Below are positions 34,268-45,843 of a stretch of DNA of 64,000 nucleotides, in pieces. The stretch covers positions 31,192,129 through 31,256,128 of the forward strand of contig NC_068938.1 of the NCBI RefSeq assembly GCF_016801865.2, written 5' to 3'. This DNA is from Culex pipiens pallens (Eukaryota; Arthropoda; Insecta; Diptera; Culicidae). The translations under genes were made by a program, and so were the position numbers. The number at the start of each line of letters is the position of its first letter. Positions within the stretch are counted from its first letter, which is position 1. Under the pieces are notes generated by a model, which made no database searches, was not told the origin of the DNA, and was given only the letters and a program-made list of their open reading frames with translations.

Positions 34268-35227
34268 CTAGAACAAACCGAGCAATATTTACAAATACTG
34301 CCTCTTAATAAAATTTGATATAAAAAATTGAAAACAGTTTTGTTTTCTAAATCGAATTATTTTTAAATATTTTTTTTCAGCGAGATACACTGTAAAACGG
34401 GCTGGCTATGATAGGTTTGAGATTTTTCCGCAAAATGAAGAGTACAAATTAAAGACATACGGAATGGTATGGAATCATACTGACCGTGGTAGAGAAATGT
34501 TCTAAGTAATTGTAGAAGAGGTTTTCATGAAATTTTGAAAAGCTTTAAAAGTTAGTTGAGTATAATTAGGAAAATGTTGATGATAAGCGTTATTTTAATA
34601 TTCTCAAGTATCATAATTTTTTCAATGAACTTTTTTTGAATTAGGAAAAGGAATCGATTTGCGGATTCTTTGGACAATTTTCCAGTAAGAAACGGTATAA
34701 TGAGTTTTAAGATATTAAATATTATGCGTTTTTGAAACATAGTTAAAAAAAATCTCAAAATTTTAAGTCATTTTCAGTAGAACAAATTTTATATACCGTT
34801 GCCTCGAATATAGTTTAAATTGCAACTTGAATCGAAAATTTTACAAAGATAACTAGTTTTGACGAATTTTAGGCAAAATTATGCCTTTTAAACAGTTTTA
34901 CATAAAATCTCTATGTAATTTATTAAAAGTTCATAAACTTAGTTAACTAAACATAAACATTGAATTGAATACTATATCAGCAACCTAAGTGAATGTATTT
35001 TTGACGTAAAAACAAAATTTGAACAATTTAAACCTAAATTTAAGCTTGAAAAACTATTGATAGTCACCCCGGAATTTAAAATAAGAATTTTCAACGCAAC
35101 ATTTTTTTTAACATTATTGATTTTTTCTTTCCAAACTAATGCACCTAGTGTGGCCTACCCCGTACATGTTTTAGAAATACAAGCCTTACCAGTTGGAAAA
35201 TATTCCAAAAAATAAATTAAAATCCTA

Positions 35228-35699
35228 CACCCAACTGGCAGTCGCATGATTGTGATGCATGGCGGCATGAAAGTATATCAGAATCTGCATGAAATCTGTC
35301 CTCATGCATTTTTTGCGATATAGGAGTATGACATTTTTGCCCGTTACCGACAATTATCGACATTACCGACGACTTTTTGGTTGTATTTCACAAAAAAAAA
35401 ACACTCAGCAGAACGAGGATTGAACCACCAACTTCTTGGTTATTGATCCGACACGCTACCACCGCGCCATGAACGCTTGATGAAAAGTGAGTGAAAGAGC
35501 ACCAACATATGCATCTCTTTGGAGTGTTGCTCGGGGACGGGCCAGCTTTATATGTGTTGGTGAGAACTGCAGATCGTTGAAATTTTTACACGCGGGCAAA
35601 AATGATCTACGGGCTTGCTGCAAAAAATGTTATAAAATATGACATTTTCTGCAGCAAATCCAATGTTGCAGATTTTGAGATATATTTTTCCTTTGGGTG
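35228..35699. mobile_element. 472-bp TA-flanked MITE carrying a tRNA-like sequence
   Basis: The ends CACCCAA and TTGGGTG are flanked by TA (35226-35227, 35700-35701). The other family D copy shows the empty site: AATCCTATCAAAGTC at 13371-13385 becomes AATCCTA-insert-TATCAATGTC here, so the TA was duplicated. The interior has many ATGCAT/GCATGA words on the left and a tRNA-like sequence on the minus strand at 35411-35476. It encodes nothing recognisable. Confidence 0.85.
35411..35476 (-). pseudogene. tRNA-like sequence inside a MITE
   Basis: Read on the minus strand, TGGCGCGGTGGTAGCGTG resembles an A box and D arm, and GGTGGTTCAATCCTCG resembles the T arm with B box. The anticodon loop is close to TCAATAA (possibly AAT, Ile-like), but the stems are imperfect and the acceptor stem does not pair well. 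It is unlikely to be a functional tRNA. It may retain internal RNA polymerase III promoter elements. Confidence 0.5.
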
Positions 35700-35725
35700 T
35701 ATCAATGTCATCCCGGTTTACGGTA

Positions 35726-37752
35726 CTTTCAAATGAGCATTTATGCATGCATATTGAAGAATAGCTGTAAAGAGGTGTTTTGGGTGGTTAATATCACTTC
35801 TATTTTAATTGAATTTTTGAGGGGTTTTTACTGTTTAAGAAGACAATAAAAAAAACATTGTAAAAAAAAAATATTTAAGGTATCAGATTAAACAACTATG
35901 ACGACCATCAAAGACTGATAAAAAAATAAAGAAAACTTTCAAAATATTTAGTAAGTAAGACTTTTTCTTTTTTTATGGAACTGCTTGTGTTTGAAAGAAA
36001 GGAAAGTAACACAAATATTCCAACCATCAAGAATGATTTGTTTCTAAAAAATGGATGAATTCACTTGATCATGTTTGAAATAATTGAACAACTTAAAAAT
36101 AGAAAGAATAGGACATCTCTCAATAGTATCACAAAACTTTTTTTATGGAATAGAAAAACTCTCTGATGCTGTGTTATTTGAAAGAAATTGTGTTTCGCTT
36201 TGCCACATTCGACCATTTACCCTTTCGACATTTTGTCCATTCAACCTGTCTTTCGACCTTTTGTCGCACATCCAGGAAACTCATGGTGCATAAGACTTTG
36301 TGAATAAGTAATCTTTTACGTAATTTTGTTAAAACTTCGTTGAGAAAAGACCATCAATTACCATCAACAATATCAGACTTGTTCCAATTTTGATGTATAG
36401 TTTCAAAAATATCCTTTCAAACAAATTAATAAACACAGAGGAGCTAACGAATTTCCACGAAAATCGATATCATAATCAGCCAGTAACACATGCAGAAAAC
36501 AAATTCATGCAAAATTGTACTGTCTGGCGCAGTCGTCGAAATCCATCCATCATGTTGTTATGTGTCACTCGAAGTACCCCCAGTACAGCCCAGAAAACCC
36601 AAAAGGGGTTGACTAATTTGCAGACACATCAAATCGTCATCAAGACTTGGCAAGTAACACGCAAAAAAACTAAAACTAAACTACTCTAATAAAATAACAG
36701 TGTTTTGTACTCACAAACCATACCGTCGATACGTCGCAGGGTCTGCCAACTCGTCGCTGGAAAGTGTGTGTTGTTGCTAATTTGTGAAACATTTTTTTTT
36801 TGTTGCGTCTGCTTTCAAGGTCAATCGTCGTTATGTTTTTAAATTAACAAAAATTGTATGTTAATATATGGGTGTGTGTGTGTGTGTGTGTTTCCTAATT
36901 TAAAAGGGGGTTCCTCGTTGTCTTTTTTCGTGTGTATGAGCTTGAAGAGCACTTTTGTGATTCGACCATTGTCTCGAGTATGTCTCGACTGATGGTTGTT
37001 GCTACATGCAATGCTCCAAAAAGTTCTCTCCTTCTAATGCAATCAACTATGAGTTTAATTTTGGGATGCAACGGTTCAGAGGACAGAACGAGAGAGGGGT
37101 GACTCAATTACAGTCTGGCACAAACATTGGGCAAAAACAACAATTCAACCATTGAGGTCTCAAACACAGAATTAGAATTGTTTACACATTGACACTCTTT
37201 GCGTCCTCCATTCCAAGTTTTTGTTTGGAGAATTGAAATGATGACCTACAGAGAGCAGGAGCATAATCAAAAAGTGCTTGATACGGTTTCGTCGTGGCGT
37301 TTTAGCCAAATTTAAAGGCGCGCGCCCGCGATATCGACTAAACACACAGTGAGACTCACGCAACTAACTAACCAATTTTTTTTGTTGTTGCTTCTGACAG
37401 TGCAACACACATTCACTGAACTGGGTGAGACGAACATCAGCCGTTTTGGCAGACGATGGTGAAGGCGATGCTGAACGATAGGGTGGATCAGTAATGACAA
37501 CAAATAATTTTTTGGTGTTTGACAAGTCTGTAAAAAAAGACATAGATTTTATTGTTTTTTAATTAGTATAATTAATTTTGACAATTTCTAAAACATTTTT
37601 ACAGAGAAGATACTTTAGTATTAAAAATAATTAATAAAAAAATCATTTGACAACAGCCAAATTTGATAATAAGATTTCAAAATGTTCAAAATTTCATTCA
37701 CTTTTTTTAAATTTTGGACTCACTCTCCCCAAATATGAACAATAATCCATTT
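35726..37752. other. No gene recognised; single-copy DNA with a GT microsatellite
   Basis: 35726-36380 is AT-rich. It includes a short imperfect tandem of TTCGACATTTTGTC-like words at 36207-36268. 36390-37500 has balanced composition, with (GT)n at 36870-36891. Short frames on both strands are not recognisable. Confidence 0.35.
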
Positions 37753-37753
37753 T

Positions 37754-38665
37754 TGCCTTCCTCACTGAGGTAAGGCTATAATCCTGCTCTGAAAATGAAC
37801 TTTTTATTGAAAGCTCCTAGACCCACCTTCATGTATACATATCGACTCAGAATCGAAAACTGAACAAATGTCTGTGTGTGTGTATGTGTGTGTGTATGTG
37901 TGTGTGTATGTATGTATGTGACCAAAATTCTCACTGAGTTTTCTCAGCACTGGCTGAACCGATTTTGATCGAACCAGTTGCTTTCGACTTGGTTTAGGGT
38001 CCCATACATCGCTATTGAATTGTTTGAAGTTTCGATAAGTAGTTCAAAAGTTATGTATAAAAATGTGATTTCACAAATATCCGGATCTCAATTATATGCA
38101 TGTAAACGATGTCCGGATCCATCATCCGACCCATCGTTGGTTAGGTAATTAAAAGGCTTTTCCAATGAGTACAAAACATTGAAGATCTGGCAACCCTGTC
38201 TCGAGTAATGACCACTTAAGTGAGATTTATGTACTTTTTTGAAGCCGGATCTCACTTAAATGTATGTAAACTGTGTCCGGATCCACAATCCGACCCATCG
38301 TTGGTTAGGCAAGTGAAAGGCCTTTCCAAAGAGTCCAAAACATTGAAGATCTGGCAACCCTGTCTCGAGTAATGACCACTTAAGTGATATTTATGTACTT
38401 TTTTGAAGCCGGATCTCACTTAAATGTATGTAAACTATGTCCGGATCCATCATCCAACCCATCGTTGGTTAGGAAATTGAAAGGCCTTTCCAAAGAGTCC
38501 AAAACATTGAAGATCTGGCCACCCTGTCTCGAGTTATGACCACTTAAGTGATATCTGTGTTTTTTTCTGGATCTAAAAAAAGCTGAAATGTGTGTCCAAA
38601 CCACTCATATTACCCATTTTTGGTAAAAAGTGAGGAAGGCATCAACCACATAGGTGGATTAGGTT
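37754..38665. mobile_element. Dispersed repeat with TGCCTTCCTCACT inverted ends and 164-bp internal repeats
   Basis: TGCCTTCCTCACT (37754-37766) has a perfect inverted copy AGTGAGGAAGGCA (38629-38641). Similarity to repeats I recall from mosquito genomes continues through ACCACATAGGTGGATTAGG (38646-38664), so the right boundary is uncertain. It contains a TGTG/TATG microsatellite (37877-37918) and three tandem copies of a 164-bp unit. There is no coding frame. Confidence 0.65.
38085..38575. repeat. 164-bp tandem repeat, 3 copies
   Basis: The word CCGGATCCATCATCC begins at 38113, 38277 and 38441, exactly 164 bases apart. Each unit also contains CGACCCATCGTTGGTTAGG and AACATTGAAGATCTGGCAAC. 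Confidence 0.9.
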
Positions 38666-38727
38666 AGTTTTTTATTATGAATTGTGGACAATCGTCAAAT
38701 CTATTTTCTGTTCTGCTACGATAGTTC

Positions 38728-38769
38728 TATCGTTATCGTCGGGGCGATAACGATAACCTATCGTTATCG
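38728..38769. repeat. CGATAACGATA inverted-repeat cluster
   Basis: CGATAACGATA (38745-38755) and its perfect inverted copy TATCGTTATCG (38759-38769) are separated by three bases. A third copy, CTATCGTTATCG, lies at 38728-38739. The cluster is compact and stands out in AT-rich DNA. It could be a hairpin, a small satellite seed or a protein-binding cluster. Confidence 0.6.
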
Positions 38770-38779
38770 TTAAGGTTAT

Positions 38780-39440
38780 TCCGATAATACTAAAATTTTC
38801 ATAATCAAGCAATAATGCATGGATTTTCACTTTTTGAGAGTATTTGGAATGAAAAACTCAAATTTTCACAAATTACCGTATTTTTTGAAAGTATATACCG
38901 TATTTTTTTTAAATCAATTAAACTTTCAACGAATATAAATTTTGCATGCATTTTCATTGTTGTTAATTATGAAAATTTGAGTATTTTCAGAAAAATACGA
39001 AATTTTGTTAAAACTAGAGTATTACGTTCCAAAAATACTAGGACTGTAACACCTTAATACAGTAAAAATGCATGCACAATTTAAAATCGTTTGATACTGA
39101 TATTGCAAATTATGAACATTTTAGTACTTTCACAAAATACGGTATCTTGTGTAAATTTAAGTATTTCATTCATAAAACTATAAAACAGTAAAAACGCATC
39201 CAAAATTTAAAATCATTTGGTTCCAATTCCAATGTACAGCACCGCAAAAAGTTTTATTTTTTTTTGCAAAAAAAATAAATTTTCGTCAAAACTAATTTTC
39301 GGCAAAACAACTGGACAGGTGTACAATGAATTTTAAAACACTTGTTTCATTCAGATGTTAAAACCGTGGCCCGTAAATTTAATTTTTAAACTTTATTTTT
39401 TTGGACATAAGCTTCGAAAAATATTTGCGACGGCCTAACT
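38780..39440. repeat. AT-rich repeat fragments
   Basis: Similar phrases recur within the stretch: ACAGTAAAAATGCATGCAC at 39060 and AACAGTAAAAACGCATCC at 39184, each followed by AATTTAAAATC-TTTG. The right end of the GGCCGTTGC-type MITE appears at about 39410-39435. No complete element can be defined. Confidence 0.4.
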
Positions 39441-42011
39441 TTTAAATAGCAAACAAAAATTTCAAACATTTGTGCTTGCCAAAACTCATCGTAAAATTCA
39501 AAATTGTTCATTATTGTGTGGAGTCTTTGATTGGTTTTCTATCAACAATTTTTACGAAAAATGAAGTTAGTCCCATTCAACAGTCATCTAGAATTTGTCG
39601 AATAGCCGTGTTGTCAATAACGGCATGGCAGAGTTTTTTTTTTTGTTTTTTTTTTGCGGTACTATACGTTGTACTTTCATAAAAAATAAAATAAACAACA
39701 TACTAAAACTGATAATCAATGCAGAAAAATGCATTTTAGGGTGTAATAAAATGAAAAGAACACCCTAATGCATGCCGTGATGAGACTACAGCAGAACAGC
39801 AGTGCACCAAACAAGTCGCAGTCTAAGCTCAGCTAACGTCAGAAAAATTAAGACTGCTGAATTGAAGATATGAATATAAATAAATGCACACACACACACC
39901 CGCGAGTAAATCGAATCGATTTTTTTCTTCGTTCTTCTGGGAGTTCCATTGCTGGCTGGCGCATACGAAATTGAAACCGTTCTCTCCCAACCAGACAGCA
40001 ATTTCTGGTACACAATCGCAACAATGACTGACAGCAGCACAAAACAATCAAACTGACTGACTGACAAAGAGTTTAATGGTTGGTGGGGTGTCGGTGGAGG
40101 GGGTGGTTAATTTTTGGCGGTGCTCGGTGAATTAAATTTGGCGATTAATATTCAGCGGCGATGCTTCCTTATGGTGTCTATGCATAAATATCTACCGCGA
40201 GTGTGCCCGTTGTGAACTTGGGAGTTTTGCTTTTTTTTTTTTGGACAATAGTTTTATTTTACAAGCCCGCTAATGGGTGCGTGTCGTGTGGCATTATACA
40301 AGCCCGTTGGTGAATGCTTCAAATGTTTGAGAGTGAGGTGGAGTGGTGAGGAGCACTGGAGATTGTCACTAAATGGCGATTTGCTAGATAGCATCGATTA
40401 TGGCTGTTTAGCAAGTCGTTAACCTTCCCAATGTCAGCAGATGGACGGTTAATATATTCAAAGTGCATTCGCGTGTAGTTGAATTTGGTTTTGGTTCATG
40501 GTTATGGGGAATCATTTATTTTTCAAAATATTCAAGCAAAACATTAAATTACTCTCACTTTCGTCTGAACATCAACGACGCTGTCAACAGCAGCGTCTGC
40601 TTCATAGTCACCACTGTTGTTGGTGTTGAAAGTTCTGTTCGCCATGCACATGACTTGGTCCCAAAACTCGGGACGTAGACTACGAAGCAAGGAGCCAGCC
40701 AGCCAACATACCTCAAAAGTACCGTTAGTCCTTGCGTCTCCTTTGGTGCCTCGAGGCCGTAGATTGCAATTTTTATAATCAAGAGGAAGCACGAAAATTG
40801 CAAATAAGCCTTTATGGGGCGACCCATTTTAGGGCTGAGGAGGCTCAATGTTGCCAAACAGGAAGATCTCTACAGGATGATACACACGGAGGTAAAGAAG
40901 GAAGCAAAATTCTTAGCACGCGGACACATTAGAAATGGGTCGTTCGCAAATAACGTTGAAAATATTTAATTTTTAACAAGAAATGAATACCATCTAGAAT
41001 TAAACAAAACTGAAAAATACACTTATTGACAGTCCTCGTCCTTGTAAGCAAAACGTAGTTTAGGGATTGCCCAAACAAACTACCAACAGCGCATTTAAAA
41101 TTATGTTCACGGACTATTTGGTGTTAAGAAATCTCTAGTGTGGAATTATTTCCTCACTACAAAAAAAGTTGTAAGTTGTTTTCATAAATTAATAACGATC
41201 CATTATCTACTTAATTTTATATTAGCTTATTTTTTAAAGGATCAAATTTAATATTTACGAATATTATTGCATTTTAATTCTGAACACATTTTCATATTTT
41301 TTTTAATATACTCCAGATGCATTTTTGCACAATGTTTTGATAATTTTGATTGATTTCGGTTAATACAGGAATAGAACAACAAAATTTTAAACGGATTTCC
41401 AAATTTAAAGCAATACAATCTTCTACCCCTATTGAGACTGTAGTCCTGATTTGCCCCAGTTGGTGGCAAAGAAAAGAATTAAATGGAGATAAAAGATGTT
41501 TTAATAATCATTGTTTTACAAAACACTGAATTTCAAACTTATATAAAATTGAACATTTATTTGATGTAATTTTTTTGTATATTTGTAGACTGTATCAAAA
41601 AAATATTTTTAAAGCTGTCATGTTTTTTATGCTCAAGTTATTTGAGCCGGAATTTTATTGACAAATCTAAGATGCAAAATGATTTCTTTAGTTTCATGAA
41701 AATAATTTTAAACATAAGAAAATATAATCAGAAAAATGTGGACAACTGCTGAACTCAGATCCAGCAAATTACTCGTCACTTGAGTTCCAGAATATCATCG
41801 AGAAAAGGACTACAAACGTGGGCTCGTTTTCCGCTTCGCACTTCCATCATTAGTGCTGCTGGGAAAGAGGATGCTGCGTGATTCGTAGCGATGTTCTGGC
41901 ACTTTTAGTGGCCTGGTTATTAGCGCTTGAATAGAGTGCTGGTTGAAAGTGTTTGAAAAATAAGCAAAATCTAGAGAATCAAACTAAATTTTGAATGATT
42001 ATTTGATTAAT
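39441..42011. other. No gene recognised; single-copy island at 39780-40950
   Basis: 39780-40950 has balanced composition. Overlapping minus-strand frames at 39786-40067 and 40544-40857 have no recognisable domain. 40950-41750 is AT-rich. 41750-41960 is of ordinary composition. Nothing else can be supported. Confidence 0.35.
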
Positions 42012-42730
42012 TGATCACTTGATCATTTGATCATTTGATCATTTGATCATTTGATCATTTGATCATTTGATCATTTGATCATTTGATCATTTGATCATTT
42101 GATCATTTGATCATTTGATCATTTGATCATTTGATCATTTGATCATTTGATCATTTGATCATTTGATCATTTGATCATTTGATCATTTGATCATTTGATC
42201 ATTTGATCATTTGATCATTTGATCATTTGATCATTTGATCATTTGATCATTTGATCATTTGATCATTTGATCATTTGATCATTTGATCATTTGATCATTT
42301 GATCATTTGATCATTTGATCATTTGATCATTTGATCATTTGATCATTTGATCATTTGATCATTTGATCATTTGATCATTTGATCATTTGATCATTTGATC
42401 ATTTGATCATTTGATCATTTGATCATTTGATCATTTGATCATTTGATCATTTGATCATTTGATCATTTGATCATTTGATCATTTGATCATTTGATCATTT
42501 GATCATTTGATCATTTGATCATTTGATCATTTGATCATTTGATCATTTGATCATTTGATCATTTGATCATTTGATCATTTGATCATTTGATCATTTGATC
42601 ATTTGATCATTTGATCATTTCTAGATAAAATTTTCAAATGGTCCTATCTGCATAGGAAACCAATGACGGAAAGGTTGTTTTGAAAATTTAATCTAGATTT
42701 GATCATTTGATCATTTGATCATTTGATCAC
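42012..42730. repeat. 8-bp satellite (ATTTGATC)n, about 76 + 4 units
   Basis: The unit ATTTGATC repeats almost without error from about 42012 to 42620. It resumes for about four units at 42698-42730 after a 76-base interruption. Every unit contains the palindrome TGATCA. The near-perfect homogeneity suggests recent expansion, and true length may differ from the assembly. Confidence 0.95.
42621..42696. mobile_element. 76-bp palindromic insertion inside the satellite
   Basis: CTAGATAAAATTTTCAAA (42621) is answered by TTTGAAAATTTAATCTAG (42696), an imperfect inverted repeat around about 40 bases of non-repeat sequence. Array sequence continues on both sides, with ATTT abutting each end. It may be a very small MITE, or a captured copy of the flank (ATCTAGAGAATC near 41969 is similar). 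Confidence 0.45.
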
Positions 42731-45219
42731 TGAATGATTCGACCATTCGTTCAACATTCGTTTCTGATGTTTTTTTTAAATTTTTTTCCATCCTGTCCGA
42801 CCAATACGCGGCACCACCTTAGATGATTTGATCAGGCAGCAAATTTTATGCCCCAATTTTTAGTGCCTCTCGAAGTCCTCTCTTCCCCAGAATTCATCCT
42901 GCCCAGTCCTGAGTCTCAAATAGCCGGGCTCAAAAGTGCAGTTCGTCGAATGCCGTTTTTTCTGTTCTCTTCACCTTCCCCAGCATTGCACTCAATTTAG
43001 CCACGGGGAAGGATTCGCGCCAAAGCGAAAATTAATTTATGAATGATTATGAGCGCGGCTAAAAATTATCCCTGCGGAAAAATCACCCAATAGATGCCGA
43101 CGTCGATGTGCGAGGAGTTGCCGCCATTCAGGACATTAAATGTTGGATTTTTTTTTTTGCTTGACGGCGGCGGTAAACTCTCAACCGAGTCTCTGCAATT
43201 AAATTGTACTTAACCGAAACGGTTGTGGTGATCCGGCGGTGGTGGGTCTCGGGACCAAATTTTCGCGGAATTTCAAATCGGGACCGGGAGTTAATTTGAT
43301 ACTAGGTAATAGTTATTCTTCAATTTCGTCTCGATTTCGGGCTTCGTCCTGTCTGTCTCGAAAAGTGGCGTGTCTCGAACGGGAAGGCTACTCGTCAGAA
43401 TAAATCACCCAACTTCGTTTTTTCCTACCATAGTTTTCAAGGAAGAAAGCCTCGCGGAGACAGATCCGCAAAGTTTACAAAGTTTCGCTGGAAAGCCAAT
43501 TTTAAGGGAGGCGGCCCCCATAAACACGTTGGTCACGCAAGCAACGAACGGTACATTTTCACGACTCCAAGATGTGGGAATATGAGAAACAAATTCCGTG
43601 TAAGTTCTAAATTTACCCTCCAAACATGTTAATTTGCGGCACGGAACGTGATCGAGTAAAGGCGTTAGAAGAGAGCAGCACAGCAAAAAGTATAGAAGTA
43701 AAAAATTACTGGAAAAAGTGTGGAAAGTGAGTTTGCGAATAAAAAAAAAGTGGGAGGTGCTTTCCTTGTTGGTGCGCGCTGTCCATGGAAGGATGGTGGT
43801 GTAAAGAGGGCCCCCGTTGTGGACGGTTTAATTTATTGGAAAAGGGGTGAGGGGAACCGTTTTCATGTTTTATTATAAACAAATTGGCCAATTGGAGCCG
43901 TCGTTGTTGCTTGTTGCGCAGCCGGTGGTCGTGTCTGCGAATTTGTTTGGGCATTAAAAAAAACGTTTATTATACTTTGTAAAAAATCACTATATTAAAA
44001 TGTCTTATATGTACAATAATGAATTTAAAACTCAAATAATGAGCTGTGGAATGTAGCAGCCGTAAACAAACATGATTATTTTATTTTAGCTGTCTTAAAA
44101 AAATCAAGCTTAAGGATCGCAAAGACTTGAGGAGACAAAACAAAACCCTTATATTTCCATTTGTAGGGTACTCTATATAGAATGATTTTTTCATTTACAA
44201 AACTTTATAATAAGTTGTTTTAAAAAAAACCTGGCGAAAAATATTATTGCCAGCACTGTACAAAAAATATAAAAAAAAAATCTTACAAATTTTCCCATAA
44301 ATGTTCTTTGACTTAGATAGAAAACAAAAGGCATTTAAAAAAAACAAATACTTTTTTGTCCATCATTGTGTTTAGTGCCATTTTCAGACCTAACCAAAAC
44401 AATCGTCACGTAAACGATCCAGCTGAAACATGCATCATTTTTTTCAACTCTTTGAGTAAGTTCCGCAGAAAACTTTTCTTTTTTGCATGAAACCAACGGG
44501 ACCATCCAAAACACGCGTGAATACTTCAGACCCCCTCCCCGTATTAAATCCATGTATCTGAACACCTGAATATTTTTTGTTATGTTTTGTCTTTGCAACC
44601 TGGCAAAAATACCAAGAGTGTTTGGAAAATGGTGATTTTTCTGGAAAAAAATGATTGAATGGATTGGATAAAAAATACCTTACTTTTCACTTAGGTGTTT
44701 AAAAAAAGGGTTTTAAAGAAAACTAAATGTTAATAATTTAAAAGATCTGAAGAATTTTATGCCCTTCATATTGATATTCAATTGAATTAAATGTCTAAAA
44801 TGGTTTAATCAGGAAAAGCATCGGAAAGAAACTTTTTTTTTAATTGTAGATTTATAAGTTTGACTTGTTTTATGTAACTTTGCCAATGTTTTTAATGACC
44901 TTTAAAAACATTTCCGAGGTTCACTTTGACTGTGTTTTTTATACTTGCATTTCCTATATTTAATTCAAAAATAAATATGAAGCAATTTCAAAATATTCCA
45001 GACTGTGTTTTTTTTTGTAGAGCCCTGAAACCACTGCGACCAATTATAGGAATATTGTGATATAAGACTGTGCTTCTACGCATTTTTTAAAACAATTTAA
45101 ATAAAAATAGTATCACTCTAAAGAAGAAAATGTGAAAGACAAAAAACAAAAAAGTGACTTAAAAATATGAAAAAAATATGCCAAACATATTTGAGGTGGT
45201 AGAAAAAGCCAACTCTTAG
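42731..45219. other. No gene recognised; GC-richer single-copy island at 42780-43950
   Basis: 42780-43950 has balanced composition and no visible repeats. Short frames there (for example 43370-43585 plus, 43405-43686 minus, 43706-43954 minus) overlap each other and are not recognisable. 43950-45219 is AT-rich with nothing supported. Confidence 0.35.
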
Positions 45220-45242
45220 ACATAAACTCAACAAGATAAATT

Positions 45243-45820
45243 AAGCATAAGTATAAGCATAGGTGCCCACCCGCAGTTGCTACTCCGTTATTGACCAGGA
45301 CCTCCAGAAGTTACATCCACGAGCCGTGGAAGATAAGTGGGAACTATCCTTCCTCGCTTCGCAACTTCTCAAAGGCCCCTATTATGCTGATCAATACCGG
45401 CGCCGGCCACGACCAGTGGTAGGGTCACGGGGAAGTGGATGGGAATGTTAGTCCGATACTTGAGTGATAGAGACCGCCCAATCGACTGCTTCTCCGACAA
45501 AGTATCGCATGAATTTTGAGGGGGTTAGTAGATGGGTATGAGGTCAGGATTTACGAGTGGCAGTTATGTGACCATGAGCATTTTGTTTATCGGTTGAAAA
45601 TTTTAAATCTTAAGCAGCCGGCTGCGGATAGATCGATAATTGATTATTTAAAAAGTTGTTTTTTATCGAACGCGTGCCAGCCGAGCAGTAGTGCTATGGG
45701 CTGGACTTATCAATATATTTTTACTGTTTTTACAATTTAGATAACGTGAGCAAATTTCAAAAATAGTGAATAAATGACGCTTTACTCTTCATAAAATCAA
45801 TAGTTTGATGAGTTAATACT
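45243..45820 (-). mobile_element. Retroposon with hexamer tail and 23-bp target duplication
   Basis: Perfect 23-base direct repeats (starting ACATAAACTCAACAAGAT) lie at 45220-45242 and 45821-45843. The left end of the insert is a run of AGCATAA-type hexamers, the tail of a minus-strand element. CAGCCGGCTG at 45615-45624 and GTTGCTACTCCG near the tail are shared with 55962-56660. No reverse transcriptase frame is present, so it is a short or internally deleted LINE relative. Sequence at the far (right) end differs from the other copy. Confidence 0.8.
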
Positions 45821-45843
45821 ACATAAACTCAACAAGATAAATT

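Larger units (their letters stand above)
34388..35723. mobile_element. Family D MITE, second copy, with a nested insertion
   Basis: Matches the copy at 12488-13399 almost throughout: TTTTTCCGCAAAATGAAGAG near the left end and GTGTGGCCTACCCC near the right. The left end is worn (CACTGTAAAACGGG). The right end CATCCCGGTTTACGG is intact and followed by TA at 35724-35725. A 472-bp element interrupts it at 35228-35699. Confidence 0.8.

Noticed and set aside
42012..42620. (ATTTGATC)n as a telomere-like or origin repeat
   Set aside because: It has no strand-asymmetric G-rich unit, no associated genes and a single locus here. A simple satellite explains it.
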